DNA of 64,000 nucleotides from Winogradskyella sp046545555 (GTDB lineage Bacteria; Bacteroidota; Bacteroidia; Flavobacteriales; Flavobacteriaceae), in contig NZ_JBHZTH010000002.1 of NCBI RefSeq assembly GCF_046545555.1, forward strand, positions 248,001-312,000. Direction: 5' to 3'. Below, piece by piece: positions 28,404 through 37,561 of this stretch; within the stretch, counting starts at the first letter, position 1, and each line of letters begins with the position of its first letter. The position numbers were made by a program, and so were the translations under genes. The notes below the pieces were generated by a model that was not told where the DNA came from, did no database searches, and saw only the letters and a list, made by a program, of their open reading frames with translations.

Positions 28404-29522
28404 TTAATTATTAAGCATAACTGGCATTACAAGCATAGTTACATGCTCACCTTCATCTAAACCATCAATTGGTGTTAGAATACCCGCTCTATTAGGTAAA
28501 CTCATTTCTAATTGTACATTATCGGAATTTAAATTATTGATCATTTCAGTTAAAAAACGAGAGTTAAAACCTATTTGCATATCATCTCCTTGATAGTCGC
28601 AAGTAAGACGTTCTTCGGCTTTATTACTGTAATCAATATCTTCTGCAGATATATTTAATTCTGCACCAGCAATTTTTAAACGTATTTGGTGTGTAGTTTT
28701 ATTTGAGAAAATGCTAACACGTCTTACAGAATTTAAAAATTGAGTTCTGTCTATAACTAGCTTGTTTGGATTTTCTTTTGGAATTACCGCTTCGTAGTTA
28801 GGATACTTTCCATCAATTAAACGACAAATTAAAACCGAATTCTCAAAAGTAAACTTGGCGTTAGATTCATTGTACTCTACTAAAACATCATCATCACTAC
28901 CTGCTAAAATTCCTTTCAAAAGATTTAAAGGCTTCTTAGGCATAATAAATTCTGCTGTTTCAGTAGCACTTACATCATTTCTTGTATACTTTACCAATTT
29001 GTGTGCGTCAGTTGCAACAAAAGTTAAATTGTCTTGTGAAAACTGAAAAAATACACCACTCATTACTGGTCTTAAATCATCATTACCTGCGGCAAAAATA
29101 GTTTTACTAATAGCATTTGCCAAAATATCACCCATTATTGTAGTGGTACTTGCATCTTCTATTGATACAGCGTTAGGGAATTCTGCACCATCTGCGTATG
29201 CCAAAGCATATTTACCATGATTAGAACTGATTTCGACCGTATTATTATCTTCTACAACAAATGTCAAGGGTTGCTCCGGAAAAGTCTTTAGTGTATCTAA
29301 TAATAAACGTGCTGGAAGAGCTATACTTCCTTCAGAATCACTTTCTACGTCGATAGTAGAGGACATCGTCGTTTCTAAGTCACTGGCTGAAACTGTTAAT
29401 TTAGATGTACTTAGTTCAAACAAAAAGTTATCTAGTATTGGAAGCGTATTGCTATTATTAATAACACCACCTAAAACTTGGAGTTGCTTTAATAAGTACG
29501 TACTTGAAACAATAAATTTCAT
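28404..29522 (-). CDS. dnaN: DNA polymerase III beta subunit (sliding clamp)
   Basis: The 372-residue length is typical. Three clamp domains are recognisable: an N-terminal MKFIVSSTYLLKQLQVLGGVI, a middle region with FVATDAHKLVKYT, and a C-terminus ending GEHVTMLVMPVML. The protein forms the ring dimer that tethers DNA polymerase to the template. It has its own terminator and a probable promoter just upstream. It sits downstream of gldG, an order common in Flavobacteriia. Confidence 0.97.
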   Translation of the reverse strand: MKFIVSSTYLLKQLQVLGGVINNSNTLPILDNFLFELSTSKLTVSASDLETTMSSTIDVESDSEGSIALPARLLLDTLKTFPEQPLTFVVEDNNTVEISSNHGKYALAYADGAEFPNAVSIEDASTTTIMGDILANAISKTIFAAGNDDLRPVMSGVFFQFSQDNLTFVATDAHKLVKYTRNDVSATETAEFIMPKKPLNLLKGILAGSDDDVLVEYNESNAKFTFENSVLICRLIDGKYPNYEAVIPKENPNKLVIDRTQFLNSVRRVSIFSNKTTHQIRLKIAGAELNISAEDIDYSNKAEERLTCDYQGDDMQIGFNSRFLTEMINNLNSDNVQLEMSLPNRAGILTPIDGLDEGEHVTMLVMPVMLNN

Positions 29523-29560
29523 ATGCTATATGTAAAGTTTTATTCTTAAAATTTGTCCTA

Positions 29561-29568
29561 CAAAAATA
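29561..29568 (-). promoter_or_regulatory. Bacteroidota-type -7 element of dnaN
   Basis: On the minus strand this reads TATTTTTG, an exact TAnnTTTG match, 38 bases before the dnaN start. A TTTG on the minus strand at 29593-29596 could be the -33 element, with slightly long spacing. Confidence 0.5.
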
Positions 29569-29653
29569 GCTTAATAGAAGGGTTTTGTAAAACAAACTTA
29601 TTAACAAGATATCCTCAAAAAAAGAAATTTTGAAATTGATAAAACATATAAAA

Positions 29654-31321
29654 CTAGGTGTATTTTCTCTTTCTAATATAATTGAAAGAAAAACCAAAAA
29701 GTCCAAGCAAGAGCAGAGGAAGGACAAGGTTAATTAATTGCCATTTAACTTTAGTTCCTTTTATTTTTTCAGAATCGAGATAGGCAATATTAATTTCTTT
29801 TGCTCTAATGTTTATAAGTCCGGTATCATCTAAAAGATAATTAACGGTATTAAGTAAGAACTCTTTATTTCCAAATACTTTTCCTGTTAACTGATCAAAA
29901 CCTAATTCTTGAGGACGATTTCTTACAACTTCATTTTTTATAATATCACCATCAGATACAATAACCATTTGAGTTTTCTTACTTTTAGATTTAAAGTTGT
30001 CAGTTTTAAATGGTAGTATACGTTTATCATAAACAGACGTAAATTCACCTTCAAGGAGTACAGCTAAGTTTTGTGGGCCAGAATTAAATAGTGTTTCATC
30101 AACTTGTGTAGTTACATCCTCTAATGAAATTGCTTTTGGTGTGCCTTCTAGCTTTGACTTCGGTGAACTCTGCAATAAAATTGTTTTAGTCACTTGGTTT
30201 TTTAAAGTATCAATAGGACTTGTGAAATCAAATTTTGTTAAGTTTAAGTTCTTTGTAATAGGGTGTTTTGGGTTAGAAGCTGCCAATGGTGAATATTGCC
30301 ATTGTATAGGCTGAAGTTGTGCATTACTGCCCTCACCAATTGCCAACATAATTGGAGCAGAATATAAATCCTTTACTAAACTAGGGTTTATTCTTACACC
30401 ATATTTAAAGAAGAAATCATTAAGGTTTAGATCGCGCATTACAGAAACACCAGAACCAGAATCATTATATAAGCTATCCTTATCCATAATAACTGATTCG
30501 GTTAACCATAGGCTTTTACCACCATTCATAGTATATTGATCCAAAACAAGTTTTTCATTTTCAGAAAATGCTAAACTTGGCTTTGCAACAACTACTAAAT
30601 CGTATTTATTTAACTTTTGTAGTGTTCTTTCAGGATTTGATGCAACGCTATCTAATGTAAAAGGTGCAATGCTATAATAAGGCTTTATGGTTTTTAAGAA
30701 GTCAGCAATATTTAAATCATCTAGTTCACCATTTCCTTTTAGAATGGCTATAGTCTTTGATTTTGTTTTAACGATTTTATTAAAGCCATCTGCGAAAGCA
30801 TATTCTAAAGACTGTACTGAGTTATTTATTTGTTCTAATAAACCTTGGGTAATACTTCGTTTTAAAAGAGGAATCTTCACTCTTTTATCTTTGAAACTAG
30901 CATATGCCCACGGAAAAATAATGTCTTGTGTTACTTTACCAGTGCTATTATCAGTGTTAATATATGGTTCTAATCCTTGTTTCGTTAATTCTTCAATATA
31001 CTGCTGTCGTGTGTTTTCATCTTTAATGGGATTAATATAGTTTACCACTATTTGATTAGTCTCTAGCTGAAATTCTTCAATAATCTGTCTTACTTCAGTT
31101 TGAAGCAACCTAAACTCCGAGGGAAACTCTCCTTCTAAAAACACATCAATAATTAATGGTGAATCTAAATCTTTTACTAACGATTTTGAAGCTTCAGAAA
31201 GTGTATAACGTCCATCTTCTGTTAAATCAATGCGCCTATATATTTTACTCGAAATTAAGTTTACGACAATTAAGGCTATAAGAACAGCGAGTATGTAAAT
31301 TAAAGTTTTATTCTTTTTCAT
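29654..31321 (-). CDS. gldG: Gliding-motility protein GldG (ABC transporter-associated)
   Basis: This is a 555-residue protein when started at the ATG at 31321 (MKKNKTLIYILAVLIALIV), which gives a clean N-terminal helix; a longer frame upstream runs into the preceding gene. The sequence has a periplasmic domain with the GldG/ABC_transp_aux pattern (SSKIYRRIDLTEDGRYTLS) and a C-terminal membrane helix ending in FGFSFNYIRKRKY. GldG works with the GldF permease and the GldA ATPase in gliding and secretion of Bacteroidota. It overlaps the upstream small membrane gene by 14 bases. Confidence 0.92.
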   Translation of the reverse strand: MKKNKTLIYILAVLIALIVVNLISSKIYRRIDLTEDGRYTLSEASKSLVKDLDSPLIIDVFLEGEFPSEFRLLQTEVRQIIEEFQLETNQIVVNYINPIKDENTRQQYIEELTKQGLEPYINTDNSTGKVTQDIIFPWAYASFKDKRVKIPLLKRSITQGLLEQINNSVQSLEYAFADGFNKIVKTKSKTIAILKGNGELDDLNIADFLKTIKPYYSIAPFTLDSVASNPERTLQKLNKYDLVVVAKPSLAFSENEKLVLDQYTMNGGKSLWLTESVIMDKDSLYNDSGSGVSVMRDLNLNDFFFKYGVRINPSLVKDLYSAPIMLAIGEGSNAQLQPIQWQYSPLAASNPKHPITKNLNLTKFDFTSPIDTLKNQVTKTILLQSSPKSKLEGTPKAISLEDVTTQVDETLFNSGPQNLAVLLEGEFTSVYDKRILPFKTDNFKSKSKKTQMVIVSDGDIIKNEVVRNRPQELGFDQLTGKVFGNKEFLLNTVNYLLDDTGLINIRAKEINIAYLDSEKIKGTKVKWQLINLVLPLLLLGLFGFSFNYIRKRKYT

Positions 31322-31805
31322 CCTCGAATGTAATTTCTTCTTGATAATGTTTAAGCTCAGTAACTTTATTAGCTTTAAAAGTAACTTCAACGCATTCTTT
31401 TTGGTTATTAAATGCTCCAGGTTCAATACCTAAACCGTAATTCCATTTATTATTATCATGAGCCTTTTTTGTATTGTCCCAAGTAAGCCATTCTTGTTGG
31501 CCTAATAGTTTTGTTATACTCTCTTTTGAAGCACCTATTAATGTGTCACTTTCTTTGGTGTAATCTATCATTTCGTAACGCAATGCTGGTTGTTCTACCC
31601 AAGCTTCGCTATTAAAATATTTTTGATGGTGATAGCTACTGATAATATTTATAAATGGATAAAACATATAGAAATATGCGAAGGGTGTTAAAACCAAACT
31701 TATGAGTGCAGTTAGCCATTTTCGCTTATCAACAGTATTCAAAAACAGAAATAGTAGTAAAAACACTACGATCATAAAAATGACTAAAATTGGTGTAATG
31801 ATCAT
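31308..31805 (-). CDS. Unrecognised membrane protein between gldF and gldG
   Basis: I do not recognise a family for this 165-residue protein. It has two hydrophobic segments (about residues 2-22 and 30-55), then a soluble tail with Trp- and charge-rich segments (EWLTWDNTKKAHDNNKWNYG) that looks extracytoplasmic. It overlaps gldF by 4 bases and gldG by 14 bases, so it is translated as part of the gld operon and may be an accessory subunit of that ABC system. The tail pattern (KLLGQQEWLTW) is slightly like that of small lipoprotein-like SmpA/OmlA folds, but this is weak. Confidence 0.7.
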   Translation of the reverse strand: MIITPILVIFMIVVFLLLFLFLNTVDKRKWLTALISLVLTPFAYFYMFYPFINIISSYHHQKYFNSEAWVEQPALRYEMIDYTKESDTLIGASKESITKLLGQQEWLTWDNTKKAHDNNKWNYGLGIEPGAFNNQKECVEVTFKANKVTELKHYQEEITFEDEKE

Positions 31806-32524
31806 TGTTTTTGAATTCTAAGTTTAGTAAATAATAAAAAAGTTATAGTGATACTTAGAAAGTAGATTAAATCTCTAGTGTCAATAACACCACGACTCAT
31901 ACTATTATAATGTGCAGACATGCCCAAATTTTCTAGATGAACTAAATCACCTAAAAGCGCGTAATTAGAAAGTCCTTCGAAACCAAAGAAAAGAAAGAAG
32001 CAGATAAATACGGCAATAATAAATGCGACAATTTGATTATCTGAAAGGGTTGATGCAAAAATACCTATTGCTGTATAAGCTGAAACCAAAAAAAGTAACC
32101 CAAAATAAGATCCGACGGTACTTCCTAAATCGAGGTTTCCTTCAGAATTACCTAATTGAGAAACAGTATACACATATAGCAAGGTTGGTACAAGAGTTAG
32201 TATAATTAATAGAAATGCGCCAAAAAATTTACCTAATACAATTTGAAAATGTGATATAGGCTTAGTTACTAAAAGTTCTAATGTTCCTTGTTTTTTTTCA
32301 TCACTAAAACTGCGCATCGTTACTGCTGGTACAAGGAAAATAAGAATCCATGGTGACAAAAGAAAAAAACCAGATAGACTAGCTATTCCGCTATCTAATA
32401 AATTAAACTCACCTTTGAAAACCCATAGAAATAATCCATTTAATACTAAAAACACACCAATAACTAAATAGCCAATTGGTGAGGCGAAGAATGTGTTTAT
32501 CTCTTTTTTGAGTATTGCTAGCAT
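31802..32524 (-). CDS. gldF: Gliding-motility ABC transporter permease GldF
   Basis: A 240-residue integral membrane protein with about six helices of the ABC-2 permease type. The N-terminus MLAILKKEINTFFASPIGYLVIGVFL and the cytosolic coupling segment SFSDEKKQGTLELLVTKPIS are typical of GldF. It pairs with GldG and the GldA ATPase (not in the window). The gene is the first of a three-gene overlapping unit and starts 10 bases after the monooxygenase-like gene. Confidence 0.92.
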   Translation of the reverse strand: MLAILKKEINTFFASPIGYLVIGVFLVLNGLFLWVFKGEFNLLDSGIASLSGFFLLSPWILIFLVPAVTMRSFSDEKKQGTLELLVTKPISHFQIVLGKFFGAFLLIILTLVPTLLYVYTVSQLGNSEGNLDLGSTVGSYFGLLFLVSAYTAIGIFASTLSDNQIVAFIIAVFICFFLFFGFEGLSNYALLGDLVHLENLGMSAHYNSMSRGVIDTRDLIYFLSITITFLLFTKLRIQKQ

Positions 32525-32534
32525 TAAATTATAA

Positions 32535-32831
32535 TTAATTTAGGCTATGAAGTTTATCAACGCTCCAAGCCTCAGGTTTATCATTAAACATAGGTTTAGT
32601 CTTTGCCCAAACGCTTTTAAATAATTCTGATTGTCTATAGTTGTTTAGGTCAGATTCTGAATCCCAATAACTATACGTAAAAAAGATATTACTATTGTTT
32701 TGATCGCGATATAATTCTAAAAAATTACATCCTTCAAAGCTTCTAATCTTTTTTTTAACTGTTTCAAAATTAGCTAAGAATTCTTCAATCTTAGAGGTTT
32801 CGAAACTCATTTTTACAATTCTTACTAACAA
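32535..32831 (-). CDS. ABM-fold (antibiotic biosynthesis monooxygenase-like) protein
   Basis: This 98-residue protein has the dimeric alpha/beta barrel pattern: VRIVKMSFE strand, helix, FLELYRDQNN, FFTYSYWDSESDLNNYRQSELFKSVWAKTKPMF. The preferred start is the TTG at 32831, because the residues LVRIVK before the first ATG (32810) form the first beta strand expected of the fold. It ends 10 bases before gldF and begins 3 bases after the SAM hydrolase gene, so it may be co-transcribed. Family members include monooxygenases and stress proteins; the substrate is unknown. Confidence 0.82.
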   Translation of the reverse strand: MLVRIVKMSFETSKIEEFLANFETVKKKIRSFEGCNFLELYRDQNNSNIFFTYSYWDSESDLNNYRQSELFKSVWAKTKPMFNDKPEAWSVDKLHSLN

Positions 32832-32834
32832 AAA

Positions 32835-33671
32835 TTAAGGTTTTATAAAATTTACGGTTACGGTATCCATTGTTTTTAGTCCCATAAGAGTAGAGGCGCT
32901 TCCAACTGTTGTGCAGTTGCTTTTATATACTGCAATTTCTAAATAACCAGAGGAATTAAAAACAACTAAACCTTTCCCATCAACATTGCGTTTAGATTCT
33001 TCAATATTAAAATTTACAATATCACTATATCTGGTATGGATTTTTTTGAATTTATGATTCCTAGCTGATATTTCATACGCTCTTGTTTTTTGAACGTCTT
33101 CAAAAAACTTTTGTTTAATATTGGTTACAACATTACCATAATTATCTACGTAAATTACATTTCCAATAATTTGATTTTTTTCGTCATTTACAAATGGAAT
33201 TAAATTTTTAATTGGTTTAATGGTGTTAATAACTTTTCCTATTATTTCCAAAGTTCCACCCCTTGCAATATGGCATGCAACTTTTACAAAAACATCTAAT
33301 ACAGGAAAACTCGTTTCAATCTTATCATGGATATTAATTTCTACTATTTTTTCTGGAGCAATTTCTGCACATATCATACTCATAATACCATTATTAGCAC
33401 ATATAAAGTAATGCTCGTCTAACTTTATGGCAATATGCTTGTTTTCAGGACTTAACTCGGAGTCAATTCCGATAATATGAATCGTGCCCTTAGGGAAACT
33501 ACTGTAAGCATTTAGTATTATATATGCAGCCTCAGAAATATTAAAGGGTGACACAGAGTGTGATACATCAACAATTTTAACATCAGATAATTCACTATAA
33601 ACGGCTCCTTTTATAGCACCAGCAAAGTGATCTTTTTCTCCAAAATCAGTCGTTAAAGTGATTATAGCCAT
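32835..33671 (-). CDS. SAM hydroxide adenosyltransferase (DUF62 family)
   Basis: The 278-residue protein begins MAIITLTTDFGEKDHF, with the conserved Asp of the SAM-hydrolase/fluorinase superfamily, and contains GIDSELSPENKHIAIK and YFICANNGIMSMI. Members with this general form hydrolyse S-adenosylmethionine to adenosine and methionine; only special branches are halogenases, and I see no halogenase-type loop. It leads the minus-strand unit that continues into the gld genes and is divergent from phoH. Confidence 0.9.
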   Translation of the reverse strand: MAIITLTTDFGEKDHFAGAIKGAVYSELSDVKIVDVSHSVSPFNISEAAYIILNAYSSFPKGTIHIIGIDSELSPENKHIAIKLDEHYFICANNGIMSMICAEIAPEKIVEINIHDKIETSFPVLDVFVKVACHIARGGTLEIIGKVINTIKPIKNLIPFVNDEKNQIIGNVIYVDNYGNVVTNIKQKFFEDVQKTRAYEISARNHKFKKIHTRYSDIVNFNIEESKRNVDGKGLVVFNSSGYLEIAVYKSNCTTVGSASTLMGLKTMDTVTVNFIKP

Positions 33672-33717
33672 GGATTGATTGTTGATATTTTTTTAAGAAT
33701 TATGGTTGTAAAATTGC

Positions 33718-33725
33718 TAGCTTTG
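33718..33725 (+). promoter_or_regulatory. Possible -7 element of phoH
   Basis: TAGCTTTG is an exact TAnnTTTG match, 56 bases before the phoH start. I did not find a well-spaced -33 TTG. Confidence 0.4.
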
Positions 33726-33781
33726 TGTGTATACAAAACTAATAAAAGAAAACAGATTAACACATTAAATAAAGCACGCTT

Positions 33782-34735
33782 TTGAACGAACTTATCCTAG
33801 AACTCGAAGAAATAACACCAAAAGAATTCTTCGGTGCACAAAATGCGAATATTGAACTTTTAAAAAAATACTTTCCTAAGCTCAAAATTGTGGCTAGAGG
33901 CAATAAAATTAAAGCTTATGGCGACGAGGATTTGCTAGAGGAGTTTGATACTAGAATGACTATGCTCATGAAGCATTTTGGTAAATATAACAAGTTAGAT
34001 GAAAATGTAATTGAGCGTGTATTAACTAGTAATAGCAGCGAAGATTATAAAACCTCTGCTAAGAGCGGTGAAGTTTTGGTACATGGTGTTGGTGGTAAAC
34101 TCATTAAGGCGCAAACAGCGAATCAACGTAAGTTGGTAGAAAGTATGAGAAAAAACGATATGGTTTTTGCCATAGGGCCAGCCGGTACAGGTAAGACTTA
34201 TACTGGTGTTGCGTTAGCTGTAAAAGCATTAAAAAGTAAAGAGGTTAAACGAATTATATTAACGAGACCAGCTGTTGAGGCAGGAGAGAATCTTGGTTTT
34301 TTGCCTGGTGATTTAAAGGAAAAGTTGGATCCATATATGCAACCATTGTATGATGCTTTGCGAGATATGATTCCTCACGAGAAGTTAGAAAGTTATATTG
34401 AAAAAGGCGTAATACAAATAGCTCCATTAGCCTTTATGCGTGGTCGAACATTAGATAACGCCTTTGTTATATTAGATGAAGGTCAGAATACAACCCATGC
34501 CCAAATGAAAATGTTTTTAACACGTATGGGTAAGAGTGCTAAATTTTTACTAACAGGAGATCCTGGTCAGGTTGATTTGCCAAGAAGAACAACATCTGGA
34601 TTAAAGGAGGCACTTTTAGTACTTAAAAATATAGAGGGCATAGGTATGATTTATTTAGATGATAAAGATGTGATTCGTCATAAGTTAGTGAAAAAAGTAA
34701 TTTCGGCTTATAAAAGCATTGAAAATAGAGATTAA
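33782..34735 (+). CDS. phoH: PhoH-family ATPase
   Basis: A 317-residue cytoplasmic ATPase. An N-terminal KH-like region is followed by the ATPase domain with Walker A GPAGTGKT and Walker B VILDEGQN. The start is TTG at 33782, giving MNELILELEEITPKEFFGA, which fits the family's usual N-terminus; no suitable ATG lies nearby. PhoH/PhoL-type proteins are linked to RNA metabolism. purC follows after 2 bases. Confidence 0.93.
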   Translation: MNELILELEEITPKEFFGAQNANIELLKKYFPKLKIVARGNKIKAYGDEDLLEEFDTRMTMLMKHFGKYNKLDENVIERVLTSNSSEDYKTSAKSGEVLVHGVGGKLIKAQTANQRKLVESMRKNDMVFAIGPAGTGKTYTGVALAVKALKSKEVKRIILTRPAVEAGENLGFLPGDLKEKLDPYMQPLYDALRDMIPHEKLESYIEKGVIQIAPLAFMRGRTLDNAFVILDEGQNTTHAQMKMFLTRMGKSAKFLLTGDPGQVDLPRRTTSGLKEALLVLKNIEGIGMIYLDDKDVIRHKLVKKVISAYKSIENRD

Positions 34736-34737
34736 AA

Positions 34738-35688
34738 ATGAGCAATACAATAATAGATACTAATTTCAATTTCCCAAATCAGAAGAGTGTTTACAAAGGG
34801 AAAGTAAGAGAAGTGTATAGTATTAGTGATGAGCAATTAGTTATGGTTGCAACAGATCGTTTAAGTGCTTTTGATGTGGTAATGCCAAAAGGAATTCCTT
34901 ACAAAGGGCAAATCTTAAATCAGATTGCGACTAAAATGATGAAGGAAACTGAAGATCTCGTACCTAATTGGTTAATAGCAACACCAGACCCTAATGTTGC
35001 TGTTGGTCATTTGTGCGAGCCTTTTAAAGTTGAAATGGTGATTAGAGGATACATGTCTGGGCATGCTGCTCGCGAGTATAAAGCCGGAAGACGAATCTTA
35101 TGTGGTGTACTGATGCCAGAAGGTTTAAAAGATAACGATAAATTTCCTGAACCAATCATTACGCCTGCGACAAAAGCAGAAATGGGAGATCATGACGAAG
35201 ATATTTCTCGAGAGGACATTATAGCTAAAGGTATCGTTTCTGAAGATGATTATTTAATACTTGAAGATTATACTAGAAAATTGTTTGCTCGTGGTACGGA
35301 AATCGCTGCTAAACGTGGTTTAATTTTAGTAGATACTAAGTACGAATTTGGTAAAACTAAAGACGGTAAAATCGTATTGATTGATGAAATACATACGCCA
35401 GATTCGTCACGTTATTTTTATGCAGATGGCTACCAAGAGCGACAAGACAATGATGAAGCCCAGAAGCAACTCTCTAAAGAGTTTGTAAGACAGTGGTTAA
35501 TCAGTAATGGATTTCAGGGTTTAGAAGGACAAACTGTTCCTTTTATGAGTGATGATTACATAGAAACAGTAAGCGAGCGTTATATAGAACTCTATGAAAA
35601 TATTACTGGAGAAGCTTTTGTTAAAGCTGATGTTAGTGATATTCAGAGTAGAATTAGCGGTAACGTTATAGCATATTTAAAGCGCTAG
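34738..35688 (+). CDS. purC: Phosphoribosylaminoimidazole-succinocarboxamide synthase
   Basis: A 316-residue SAICAR synthetase of the longer type found in Bacteroidota and eukaryotes (the E. coli form is about 237). Recognisable segments are YKGKVREVY, VATDRLSAFDV, EMVIRGYMSGHAAREY and LIDEIHTPDSSRYF. It joins aspartate to CAIR in de novo purine synthesis. It lies 2 bases after phoH, and its last 4 bases overlap the convergent DinB-like gene. Confidence 0.96.
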   Translation: MSNTIIDTNFNFPNQKSVYKGKVREVYSISDEQLVMVATDRLSAFDVVMPKGIPYKGQILNQIATKMMKETEDLVPNWLIATPDPNVAVGHLCEPFKVEMVIRGYMSGHAAREYKAGRRILCGVLMPEGLKDNDKFPEPIITPATKAEMGDHDEDISREDIIAKGIVSEDDYLILEDYTRKLFARGTEIAAKRGLILVDTKYEFGKTKDGKIVLIDEIHTPDSSRYFYADGYQERQDNDEAQKQLSKEFVRQWLISNGFQGLEGQTVPFMSDDYIETVSERYIELYENITGEAFVKADVSDIQSRISGNVIAYLKR

Positions 35689-36209
35689 TATTTATTGATT
35701 AAAGTCTCAGTATGATGCTCTACATGATGGGCAGTCCACATTATAATCTCTCGTATTGGCATTTTTCCCATAAGAGGATGTGGTAAAATTAATGTATCTA
35801 AATTTTTGTCGCTAATCTTTTTGGTTTTAAATTGAAGCTTTTTGGACTCTGTTTGTAGTCTATTTAGAATGTATTCTTTTTCCTTTAGAGTTGGTACTTT
35901 CATGTTTTGAGAGCCTTTAAAGGTTTTTCCTTTTACATCTTTTAAACGTTCTTGGTAACGTTCTATTATAGCATTATAAGATCGAACAGGTCTATTTGCT
36001 TTGCCAAATTTATAACGTAATATAAATTTTGGAAGACTTAGCGCATTGTTAAGCGGTTTTATGCTTTGAAGTAAATGCAAGGCTTGTTGTCCTGTAGTCC
36101 ATTTGTTTTCAGGACCTAATTCCCAACTTTCAGCAGGTTGTTCAACTAACCATGTGATTAGGTTAGTATGTTTTTCATCGATTAAATTTGCTATTACCTT
36201 CTTATCCAT
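35685..36209 (-). CDS. DinB-like (DUF1569/YfiT-type) four-helix protein
   Basis: The 174-residue protein has the DinB fold pattern: an N-terminal helix, GPENKWTTGQQALHLLQSI with a His of the putative metal triad, and a C-terminal WTAHHVEHHTETL with the other His residues. DinB-like proteins bind metal, and several are thiol transferases, for example with bacillithiol; the substrate here is unknown. Its end overlaps the convergent purC by 4 bases. Confidence 0.82.
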   Translation of the reverse strand: MDKKVIANLIDEKHTNLITWLVEQPAESWELGPENKWTTGQQALHLLQSIKPLNNALSLPKFILRYKFGKANRPVRSYNAIIERYQERLKDVKGKTFKGSQNMKVPTLKEKEYILNRLQTESKKLQFKTKKISDKNLDTLILPHPLMGKMPIREIIMWTAHHVEHHTETLINKY

Positions 36210-36285
36210 TGAAATGATTTTGATAAAAAAAAGATAGTCGAAAAATATTGAACATTCGTTGACCAGAAGTATTATTTAATAACGT

Positions 36286-37044
36286 CTATTCTTCAGCCTC
36301 TTTCTCTTGCACAACAATCTTATCCTTTTTAAAGATGGGTATTAAGTAAGAAATATTAAACCCAAAGCCACCTCCTATGCGACCACTATCATATGTTCGG
36401 TTAAAACCCGGGATATACAAATTTTCATATACGCTAGGTGCGGTTTCACTAATAAGCCCTTTTAGTTGAACATTAATACCTGCATAAAAATTGTTAAACA
36501 ACTCGGCCTTTATGCCTATAAGTATCTCTAACCAAATTGCAGTTAAGCCGCTAAATTCTGTTCCATCTTCTACTGAGAATTGTTGATTCCAATATTGATT
36601 GTTTACATTATAAATACCGTAATTATTTAAGGTTTGACTAAATGTGCTAGCTCCTCCTCTAAAGCCAACGTACAACATGTTTTCCATATCTAGCCAATTC
36701 TTGTAGAAATTGAGATCTATACCAGCTTTAAAGTAGCTCCCTTTTGTTGTATTGCTTAAGACTTCATTTTCTATTGTACGTTCTTCATTTCCAATTTCTC
36801 CAGCTAAATAGATTTTTTTAGTAAGACGATAATCTCCCATAATCTCAAAACCAGTATAATTATCATCTAAAAAAGTACGTGCTATTTTACTCAAATCGGC
36901 ACCTAAACGGAGACCGTATTTTTGTTTATAGACAAGTGTATCGTTTACGGTTTCTTTTTCTTCTTGTGCATAAGCTATTGTAGAAAATAATAGCAGTAGT
37001 ACACAAATTCTAATGTAGGATACGAACATGTACTGTGTTTTCAT
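36286..37044 (-). CDS. DUF6048 family outer-membrane-type protein
   Basis: A 252-residue protein with a signal peptide (ICVLLLLFSTIAYAQ) followed by alternating beta strands (YGLRLGADLSKIARTFLDDNYTG, later GGFGFNISYLIPIF), consistent with a small beta-barrel. It matches what I know of DUF6048, a Bacteroidota-restricted family of unknown function. ATG starts at 37044 and 37029 both give a signal peptide. It overlaps the DUF6452 gene by up to 35 bases; these two families usually occur as neighbours. Confidence 0.8.
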   Translation of the reverse strand: MKTQYMFVSYIRICVLLLLFSTIAYAQEEKETVNDTLVYKQKYGLRLGADLSKIARTFLDDNYTGFEIMGDYRLTKKIYLAGEIGNEERTIENEVLSNTTKGSYFKAGIDLNFYKNWLDMENMLYVGFRGGASTFSQTLNNYGIYNVNNQYWNQQFSVEDGTEFSGLTAIWLEILIGIKAELFNNFYAGINVQLKGLISETAPSVYENLYIPGFNRTYDSGRIGGGFGFNISYLIPIFKKDKIVVQEKEAEE

Positions 37045-37558
37045 TTTCTATAGTTGTTTCTGTAATTTCTATATTGTTTATCCAAAATGTGCCATCGATA
37101 GCTTCAATATCTAAGTCTAAATTATTAAATATACTTTTATAACCACACGCTCTAGAAACGTAAATAAACTCTGAAGTATATGATATGTCTATAATATCTA
37201 TGTTAGAGACGGTAGTATCATCCTCGTCTAGCCTGAGATTAGTGTCTTGTTCTAAGATAAATCTACTTGTTGTAGTTTCTCCTTCATTACCAATAAGTAA
37301 AGGTAGTGATATGGCATTTGTATTTGTGTTAAAGATAATAGTTTCATCTACGGCTGTTTCTGGAGGATTCGGGTTTGGAAGTCCTTCTCCATAAACAGTT
37401 AATCTCGGTACACTTTTTAGGTCATCTGGATTTGATGCATCATAAAATTCAATAATAAGTTGTGGAGTAGTTGCGGTGCTTTCGGCACAAATATCATCGC
37501 GTTCGCAACTGATAAATCCAAGTGCAAAAACGAGTAGTAAAATTTTGATTTTTTTCAT
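37010..37558 (-). CDS. DUF6452 family lipoprotein
   Basis: The 182-residue lipoprotein has the signal MKKIKILLLVFALGFISC with Cys18 as the lipid anchor. ERDDICAE follows, a start typical of DUF6452, then a beta-rich body. Function is unknown. It lies 3 bases after the rlmD stop on the minus strand and overlaps the DUF6048 gene, so the three form one unit. The pair probably acts in the outer membrane or periplasm. Confidence 0.82.
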   Translation of the reverse strand: MKKIKILLLVFALGFISCERDDICAESTATTPQLIIEFYDASNPDDLKSVPRLTVYGEGLPNPNPPETAVDETIIFNTNTNAISLPLLIGNEGETTTSRFILEQDTNLRLDEDDTTVSNIDIIDISYTSEFIYVSRACGYKSIFNNLDLDIEAIDGTFWINNIEITETTIENENTVHVRILH

Positions 37559-37561
37559 TTA

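Noticed and set aside
32835..33671. Fluorinase or chlorinase
   Set aside because: The overall sequence fits the common SAM-hydrolase branch, and no halogenase-specific loop could be recognised.
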